52,512 nucleotides of DNA from Pseudoneurospora amorphoporcata (taxonomy: Eukaryota; Ascomycota; Sordariomycetes; Sordariales; Sordariaceae), in the NCBI GenBank assembly GCA_033297205.1, contig MU859286.1:1-52512 (forward strand), given 5' to 3'. The translations under genes and the position numbers were made by a program. Position 1 is the first letter of the stretch; every line of letters begins with the position of its first letter. Below, in pieces: positions 45,315 to 52,512 of the stretch. The notes below the pieces were generated by a model. It saw only the letters and a list, made by a program, of their open reading frames with translations. It did not search any database and had not been told where the DNA came from.

Positions 45315-45762
45315 CTGGTGATGTACTGCACGATTGGCACAGCCATCGAGTCTCCATTGGCCATTGGCTAATAGGATCGCACGCAGTGGGCCCCGGTCTG
45401 GATTCAGGGCATGGCTCAGCCCTACCTTATATCCAGACCGCACACCTCCCTCTCTTCCCTTCCTCTCTCCTCGTACAACTACGTATGTCACATCTACCCC
45501 CTTACCTCTCGCCCTGCACCGTGATAGTTAGTTGTACCTATCTATTACGCTGCGAGCGTACACCTTCAAAAGCTAAGTTCATCGCCGCCGTCGTGAGTAT
45601 CTCCGACGAGCCCGCGATTTCGTCGCATAGCGACCACACCTCTCTTTTATCGCATCGCGATACACCCCTCTTTCGTCGCACCGCGACAGACCTCTCTCTC
45701 GTCGCACCGTGACAGACCTCTCTTTCGTCGCTACAAGGTAGCCAACAGATAATCACGCTACA
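45305..45762 (+). repeat. Putative LTR or leader of the gypsy element
   Basis: The stretch begins TGTGATAGTACTGG, contains a pyrimidine-rich block after CTTATATCC (near 45427), and ends at one of two GCTACA sites (45735 or 45762), each followed by AGGTAGCC, a possible primer-binding site. Gag starts 42 bp downstream of the second. No second copy is visible at the 3' side because the element is cut there by another LTR, so LTR status is inferred. Confidence 0.4.
45618..45735 (+). repeat. About 4.5 tandem 26-bp units, each with a small hairpin
   Basis: Units of the type TTTCGTCGCACCGCGACAGA plus CCTCTC repeat with a 26-27 bp period. Each contains GTCGC-N3-GCGAC or a variant. In the second unit both arms change together (ATCGC...GCGAT), which keeps the pairing; in the fourth one arm is broken. 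Confidence 0.7.
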
Positions 45763-45803
45763 AGGTAGCCAGCACCCTGATCAAGCTGATCACAACTACT
45801 TAA

Positions 45804-47396
45804 ATGGCGGCTCCCGTCACTGATTTCAACGTCGCCATCTCCGCGATCAACGCCATCGTTAGTTCTGAGCACGAGCAACTCTTCGAGAACATCACAGAGT
45901 CTCTCAACGGCGCCGCTCACCAGCACCCAGGTAATCCAGTCGCGGAGGAAATCCTCAACGCCGCTCCTAAACTCGCCCAGCACGCGGCGTTCCCTCACGT
46001 TATCATCGCACTCGCACAGTTGGTCCACGCGGACCTAGTCCAAGCCAACACGTTCGTCAGCGCCGCCCAGGATTCTTTGGAAACCGCTCACTAGCAGATC
46101 GCAAATCAAGACAACGCCATCACCAGCCTCCAGCACGAGGTTCACCAGCTTAAGGGCAGCCTTACCGCAGCCAACCAGGCCAACACCAAGCTCAACGAAA
46201 CTAACACCAAGCTCAAGAAGACCGCCGAGACCTAGATTAGGGCCCTCAAGAAGGCTATTCGTAATAAAGTCACCACGCCCGCATCCGTCCCGGTCCCTAA
46301 TTCTAACGACGAAACTATTATAGCTATACTAAAGACTCGTACCAGCAAGGATCCCGCTGCTTACACCGGCGAGGATGCTTCTGCTATCAAGCGGGCCGAG
46401 GCCTTCTAGGACTGGCACAACAAGATCCAATTATGCTAATTCCAGAATGCCTAGTGGTTTGACCAAGACGAACGCTACAAGTTTGCCCAAATCCTCTCGT
46501 ACCTCGGTGGCAACGCCTTTAGGACCCTGGCCCCGCATGTGATGCCCATCATCAAGGAGGAGGACCCGACTAAGTAGAAGTGGGAGAACGCCGAAGCTCT
46601 CCTCGCACATCTCGGCACTAAATACAACCGTATGGACCTCACCCTTAAGGTACGCTGGGATTTCGAGTTATTTAAAATGACAAAGGGCACGAGATAACTC
46701 GACTTCGAAGACAAGTTTATTACCATCGTCGACAAATACGACCTTAACGAGACCATAAAGACCCATTACTTAAAGATGAAGGTAACTAACGAGATTTGCA
46801 ATGCTATCGCTTACTAATAAGACACCCCAGCGTATAACGACTTCAATAAATAGCTCACCCTCCATCGCAAGCTCGCCACCAACTTAGAGGAGCGCGACTG
46901 GCGCAACAAAACCAACATCTACTTCAAGAACGGCACCGGCACCAGCAGCGGTACCGCCGCTCCTAAGCGCACCGTCAGCCAAGGCGGCACCACCATAGAT
47001 CTCGACGCTATAAACGCCTTCGACGTCTAACTATCTTATATAATCAACAAAGCAGTCATCAACTACCGTATACAGAACGGTCTTTGTAAGCGCTGCGCCA
47101 AACCAAGTTACTACGCCCATAAATACCGCAACAATATTAATACTAGCATCCCTAAAGAGCAAAGGGAACGCGATCGTCGCAACTATCGCAGCAGAGGCGG
47201 CTATAACAATAATAACAACCGTGGCAGACCGGCTATAGGACAGTCTGGTTACGATAATAACGGTAATAACGGCAATAATAGCGCTCGAATTAACGCCGTC
47301 GCCACCGGTAAGCCCGCCGCCCCCGCCGCAGCGCCCGCTCCAACTCCTGCCTAGCCCGCAAAGTACGGCGCGGGAAATACGCCGCCTCTCCACTAA
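45804..47396 (+). pseudogene. Gypsy gag relic
   Basis: From ATG 45804 one frame runs 531 codons with about a dozen internal TAG/TAA codons and no frameshift that I can see. It shows a helical N-terminal part (MAAPVTDFNVAISAINAIV), a coiled-coil-like Gln/Asn/Lys segment, a capsid-like core (ILSYLGGNAFRTLAP, KWENAEALLAHLGTKY), an Arg/Gly/Asn-rich nucleocapsid and one CCHC zinc knuckle near 47090-47130 whose last cysteine is now tyrosine (CKRC..., HKY). Low-complexity Ala/Pro sequence ends it. Pol follows in the -1 frame. Confidence 0.8.
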
Positions 47397-47425
47397 GTCG
47401 TTTGGAGAGGCCGTCGTCCGTAACG

Positions 47426-50400
47426 ATGGCAGAGGAGGAGGAGAATAATCTGGCAGACTTAGAAGTAGTTCAACTCAAGAACTCTAATTTAGATAGCTAT
47501 AATGATAATTCTATCCTCCTCTCTACTCAAATTATTTACGGACCGCGCAACCAACGTAATAAGTACGCCGCTCTAGTAGATAGCGGTTGCTCCGCTCTCG
47601 CTTTTATTAATCGCGGCTTTACCGCCCGCTATACCATCCCGTTATTAAAACTTCCTAAGCTAAAGGCCTTATACTTGGCAGACGGTATGCCTAAAGACCT
47701 CATCACCCACTATTGCGAAGTCCAGCTGCGGATCGATTACTATACGGAAATTATCGCTATATTGGCTCACGATTTAGCGGACGACCACCCCGTAATCTTA
47801 AATATGCTATAGCTCAAACTTTATAACCCTACGATATTGTAGCTAAATGGCGCCGTTACCTTTACTGACTACTATATAGATTGCTACCTTCCTACTAATC
47901 TTTCATATTTGTTATAGCACGTTCCAAAGGTTTGGAAGCACGTCTATACACATCGTTACGAAGCCGTACAAGGTATAACCGCGCCTCTGGCCGTTAAAGC
48001 TAACCGCTCCAGCACCCTAATCGCGGACCCCGCTCCCAACGTCGTTAAAGACGGACCCCCCAGCACCCCAATCGAAGACCCCAAGCGGACCAAGCCCGCC
48101 GTCTGCCGCACTGTGGCTGGCCAACGGAGGTCCGATCCCTACTACCGCGTCGTAGTACGACGATCGTACTTCTCGAGCGACCCTATCAACCCAGCGGACA
48201 TTAGGGATATGACGGCCGCCAGGTTCAACTAATTGTGCAAAAGGTTCGATCTGCAAGCGTTTCGCACTTCGTACGCAGAGATCTGCGAGATTATAGAGGA
48301 GGCTAGGGCGGAGGAGGAAGCCCGGGCTAAAGAGGTAGAGGGGGGCGCCTCAAAGCCTAAGGAGTATAAAAATAATAAAGGCGTCGTTAATAGAGGGGCA
48401 AGGATAGGAACTGAGTACGACTAGGATATACCTACCAGTTTAGTAAATTTTACTACTAAAATGGAGCAAGAGATCTAAAACGGCGACAGCGCTAAATACA
48501 AAAAATTACTAAGCAAGCGTTATTATTTATAGATCGACGCCTGCGCTAGCAAGGATTCTAAGGTTGCTATCCGGGCAGTAAAGATCGCCAAACACGTATA
48601 CTTCAGTGGTAACGCAGAGGAAGATTATGAGTGCTGCGAGGCTATTAAGCTCGCTAGCATTACGGAGGAGGATGCGGCTAAGTTCTACGAGAAAGCTAAC
48701 AAACTACCTAAAATTAACGCCCAAATTAAAGAAAAGCTTCCTAAATAGTACTAGAACCGCCTTAACGTCTTTAGACCTCGCAACGTTACAGTCCTACCCC
48801 CCTACCGCTCGTACAACCTTAAAATCGAACTCCGGCCCGGCGAGCAGGCACCCTATATGAAATCCAGAGCATTCAACCCTGATAAGCTAAGCGTGATCAA
48901 AAAATGGATTGACGATAATCTCCACATAAGGTTCATCTGTCCCTCCCAATTCGAGGCCGCTTCCCAGATCCTACTAGTAAAGAAGCTAGGCGGCGGTGTT
49001 AGACTTTGCGTGGACTACAGAGGAATTAATAACGTTACTTTCAAGAGTCGCTACCCGCTCCCTTTAATTAAGGAGACCCTTAACGCTATTTGTAAGGCAA
49101 AGATCTTCACCAAGCTAGATATTATCGCCGCTTTCAACCGCATCCGCGTCGCAGAAGGATACGAATGGCTAACGGCATTCGTTACTCGTTTTGGCCTATT
49201 CGAATCGCTCGTATATCCTTTCGGTTTACAAGGAGCACCGAGCGCCTTCTAAAACTATTAACGTGTAGCTAGTACTGTGCCTTGTAACTGCCCTATACTA
49301 CTCAGTAGTATAGTAGGCTGGTCACTGGGGAACTTAGTCTCCACAGAATGTGTTAGAATAACAGGGCTTGGCCATTGCGTTCTTAGCCTCGCCACTGTTC
49401 TTGGCTTCGCCACTATATTCTTAGCTTCGCTAACTTATCTAGCATTCCTTCTAGATTGATTAGTCATTATAAAATGCATTAGAAACTTACAAATCTAGTT
49501 TCTTTCCTTTTATGGCAGAGTGTCCCTACTGACTTACAGCAAGCTTCTATGCTCTGGAAGCTTCTAGACACTCAGCATTCATGTATATAAAGACCACTCT
49601 CCTCTCCTCTAGTTAGTCACTCCTTAAGCAAGCAAGCATAACTTGAGCAATACAATACAGTCTTTTCCACAGTGCAGAGTCCACTGTAATCTTCTGTCTT
49701 GAGAGCAGAGTCCTCTCTAAGACCTCTTTTATAATACTTCTATTGTATTTGCAACCACGCTGCAACTACGCTGCTTCCTTCAACACTACTGTCGTACCAC
49801 CGCTTCCGCTCCTCTCAGCTACAAGTGCATAGTTCACTGTAGCATCCCTATACTAGTACTATCATCATAGGCTAGTTAGGGCATTGCAGCAAACAAAAAC
49901 TACATTAATAATATTTTGTACAATATTTTAAACATCTACGCGACCGCCTACCTAGATGATATCCTCATCTTTTCGAATAACGAGGAGGAGTACTAGAAAT
50001 ATGTAGACAATGTTCTCGCCCACTTGGAAAAGGCTGGCTTGCAAGTCGATATCGATAAGTGCGAGTTTTACATTAAGAAAACCAAATACCTTATGTTGAT
50101 TATCACGCCTGGCGGCATCGAGATAGACCTAGAGAAAGTTAAAGCTATTACAAATTGGAAGCCCCCAACGTCTAAGAAGTTTTTACAAAGTTTCCTAAGA
50201 TTTGCTAACTTTTATCGTTGTTTTATTAAAGGTTTCTCAACAATGGCAGCGCCATTGTACGACCTTACGAAGAAAAATACGGAGTAGGCATAGACCACGG
50301 CGCAATAATCCGCTTTTAAGGCCCTAAAAACTGCGTTTACTAGCGGACTAACCTTACAAATCTACGACTAGTCCAAGAAGACGGTCGTTGAAACTAACGC

Positions 50401-52417
50401 CTCGGACTGGGCCTCTAGAGGCACCCTCTCCCAATACGGGGATAACAGCGTGCTCTACCCAGTCGCCTACTTTTTAGTACGGCATTCAACGGCGGAATGC
50501 AATTACAAAATCTATAACAAAGAACTCCTCGCCATCGTCAAGGCCCTAGAGGAGTGGCGCCCGGAACTGGAGGGCGCTTAGCAACCATTTGATATCGTCA
50601 CGGATCACAAGAATTTAAAGACCTTTACAATAAACAAACAGCTCACGCCCCGCCATATATGGTAGTTACAGTTTTCATCCCGTTTCAACTTCCTGATCCG
50701 CTATACACTGGGATCGCGCAATCTGCGCCCTGACGCGTTCAGCAAAAAAGCTAGAAGACGTGCTGCTGGATATAGATGATTACCGTCTGAAGGCTAGAAA
50801 CTGAAAACTTATCGACCTAGCCCATTTTGAAGAAGGCTACCTCTCCCTATTAGCTATAGTTGCTGACAACCTTGATTTCGACGAGGAGGTCTTCCTACTG
50901 TCCCTAGATGCCTTGGAGGAGCTAGATAAGTCGACCGACGACATCATCAACGAGAGCTACGACCAGTCAACCTTGATGTAGGAGGCCGTTAGCTGCTTGA
51001 GAGATCCAAGCCGTACTGAATGGCGCCCCTATATTAGAAAGAAGTTGAAGGTTGCTTTCGTTAAATATTCTACGGCGGGAGGCAAGGCGTACTATAAAGG
51101 AAGGGTGCTCATCGATCCTAATAATACCGCCACCTATCTACTGCTTATCCACCGCGCTCACTCGTCACCAACGGCAGGCCATCCAGGCAGAAATAAGACA
51201 TGGGTATAGATAAACGAATATTAGTACTGGCTAGGTATAGCAGAAGCCGTTCGAGCTTACTACAAAGGTTACTTAGTGTACCCGAAGATGAAGGCATCGC
51301 GGCGCGCCAAAGCAAGCTATCTCAAGCCTATGCCCGCGGCCTACGTGTTATAGACGGATATTTCGGTTAATTACATTTCTCCGTTGCCAGAAAGTTTATA
51401 TCTGGGCTAGAAGTTCAAGTATATCGCCGTCGTAATAGACCGCCTAACGAAGATACATTACTACATCCCCACCGTCACTATAGAAGCGGAAGAGCTAGCG
51501 GACCGCTTTATTAACCGTATCTACACCCTTTACGGCCTACCAAATACCGTTATTTCCGACCGCGGCTCCCAGTTCGTTTCTCTGTTCTGGTTTACGATCT
51601 GTAGACGCCTAACTATTAAGAGGCTATTGAGCTCCGCTTTCCACCCTCAGACCAATGCCTAGACAGAGCGCATCAACGTAGAGATGGAGCAATATCTACG
51701 TATCTTCGTCAACTGGGCACAGACGGACTAGGTACGATAGTTCCTACTAGCGGAGTTTATAGGTAATAATATAGTTTCTGAGACTACGGGCGTAACTCCC
51801 TTCTTTGCCAACTATAGTTTCTACCCCCGTATAGGCGTTGAGCCCGCAGCGGTTGTACTGTTAGAGGGCTTCTCACTAGCGTAACAAAAGGAGTACTTAA
51901 AGGCCAACGAACTGCTCGCTCGTTTTGAGGCCATTTGGGACTATGTGCGCACCTCTACGAAGAAGGCACAAGATAGATACGAAGCCAATGCTAACGAGAA
52001 TCGGTCCGACGTACCAAAATACCGCGCTGGTGATCTCGTTATACTGAACACGACCAACCTCAATAACGGCAGGCCACACAATAAGCTTTGCCCTCGATAG
52101 GAGGGCCCTTTCAAGGTGGATTAGGCATGATCCCATAACGTCAAACTAATCTTACCCGCCAATATAAAGTGCTCGCCAGTCTTCCACGTCTCTATGGTCA
52201 AACCTCACCACGAGGGCCTTCCTGGCCAAGCCGATTTGCAGGGCGACGTGCGAGCTAACGAAGGCAGGGTAATAGTTAGGACTGACGACTACGAAGAGGT
52301 GGCGGAGTAGGAGCTCGACAGGCTGTTGGATTGCTTCCAACGAGGAGACAACCGTCACTGGTTCTATACCGTGAAGTAGAAGCACCACGACCCTACTGAC
52401 GAACCCCTTAACAACGT
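47426..52417 (+). pseudogene. Gypsy pol relic (protease, RT, RNase H, integrase, partial chromodomain)
   Basis: First ATG 47426 in the -1 frame relative to gag. Protease motif LVDSGCSALAFI lies near 47575. RT runs from about 48860 with VDYRGINNVT, KLDIIAAFNRIRV, FGLQGAPSAF and, after the LTR insertion, YLDDILIF at 49949-49972. RNase H follows (ETNASDW..., ELLAIVKALEEW, TDHKNLKTF). A one-base frameshift occurs at an A-run near 50746. Integrase has the N-terminal His pair (HRAHSSPTAGH), tyrosines in place of cysteines in its zinc site, a catalytic-core Asp in VVIDRLTK and ISDRGSQF, and SSAFHPQTNA. The chromodomain start (RHWFYTVK..., HHDPTDEP) is cut at 52417. Confidence 0.85.
49256..49895 (-). 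repeat. Solo LTR, family A, copy 2, inserted in the gypsy RT
   Basis: The reverse complement aligns with 43318-43983 over its whole length, from GCAGCAAACA at the right end to TTAACGTGTAGC at the left. It is flanked on both sides by the pentamer AAAAC (49251-49255 and 49896-49900), a clean 5-bp target duplication. No internal sequence remains, so it arose by LTR-LTR recombination. It interrupts RT just after GAPSAF. The left terminus has TATT where TGTT is expected. Confidence 0.9.
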
Positions 52418-52512
52418 TGTTTGCTGCAATGCCCTAACTAGCCTATGATGATAGTACTAGTATAGGGATGCTACAGTGAACTATGCACTTGTAGCAGAGA
52501 GGAGCGGAAGCG
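52418..52512 (+). repeat. LTR, family A, copy 3 (truncated by window end)
   Basis: From TGTTTGCTGC it follows copy 1 base by base to the window end with a few differences (ATAGGG for ATAAGG; AGAGAGG for TGAGCGG). It begins inside the gypsy chromodomain, so it either inserted there or is the 3' partner of copy 1. Its right flank is outside the window. Confidence 0.85.

Larger units (their letters stand above)
45804..52417 (+). mobile_element. RIP-degraded Ty3/gypsy retrotransposon, interrupted by two LTRs
   Basis: Gag and pol follow each other in canonical Ty3/gypsy order: gag with zinc knuckle, aspartic protease, RT, RNase H, integrase, and the beginning of a chromodomain (chromovirus lineage). 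Nearly all in-frame stops are TAG or TAA at positions where Gln or Trp would be expected, and zinc-ligand cysteines have become tyrosines. Both are G:C to A:T changes of the RIP type. An inverted solo LTR (49256-49895) splits the RT. The element ends abruptly within the chromodomain at the LTR that starts at 52418. It cannot be active. Confidence 0.88.

Noticed and set aside
45618..45735. CRISPR-like array
   Set aside because: The 26-bp units are contiguous tandem repeats without unique spacers, in a eukaryotic retroelement leader.

Overview
The window is nuclear DNA of a filamentous ascomycete, most likely a Sordariomycete. The genes are broken by short introns (roughly 55-120 bp) with GTAAGT-like donors and (C/T)AG acceptors. 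Their products are fungus-specific: a Zn(II)2Cys6 regulator, a secreted GH31 alpha-glucosidase, a HAM1-like TULIP protein and a FunK1-type kinase relic. The repeats carry damage typical of repeat-induced point mutation (RIP): CAG, CAA or TGG codons turned into TAG or TAA. I cannot name the species.

Left edge (1-1660): a dispersed repeat, an intact tRNA-Trp(CCA) gene and an apparently gene-free stretch. Gene-rich part (1661-40806), in order: APP1-like phosphatidate phosphatase (+), glutathione S-transferase-like protein (+), small cupin (+), a decayed small secreted-protein gene (+), GH31 alpha-glucosidase (-), a caspase-like protease fused to C2H2 zinc fingers (-), a MATE transporter (-), a Zn2Cys6 transcription factor (-), an AT-rich gene-poor island at about 24.6-28.0 kb with a second, inverted copy of the left-edge repeat, a patatin-like protein lacking its nucleophile serine (-), a HAM1-like protein (+), a four-helix MARVEL-like membrane protein (+), and a repetitive hydrophilin-like stress protein (+). 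Eleven protein genes have complete exon models that close in frame.

Right part (about 43.3-52.5 kb) is a transposon nest. It holds a RIP-damaged Ty3/gypsy element (gag, protease, RT, RNase H, integrase and the start of a chromodomain). A complete inverted solo LTR of a different-looking LTR family interrupts its RT and is flanked by the 5-bp duplication AAAAC. Two further copies of that LTR lie at 43318 and at the window's right end, the latter cutting the gypsy chromodomain. Between the left LTR and gag lies the antisense N-terminal part of a FunK1-type kinase gene, also carrying stops.

No multi-gene operon-like system or biosynthetic cluster is evident; the genes look like independent housekeeping, nutrient, stress and membrane functions. 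The best candidates for unusual biology are the caspase/zinc-finger fusion, the serine-less patatin, the antisense FunK1 relic in the nest, and the tRNA-associated dispersed repeat with flanking hairpins.
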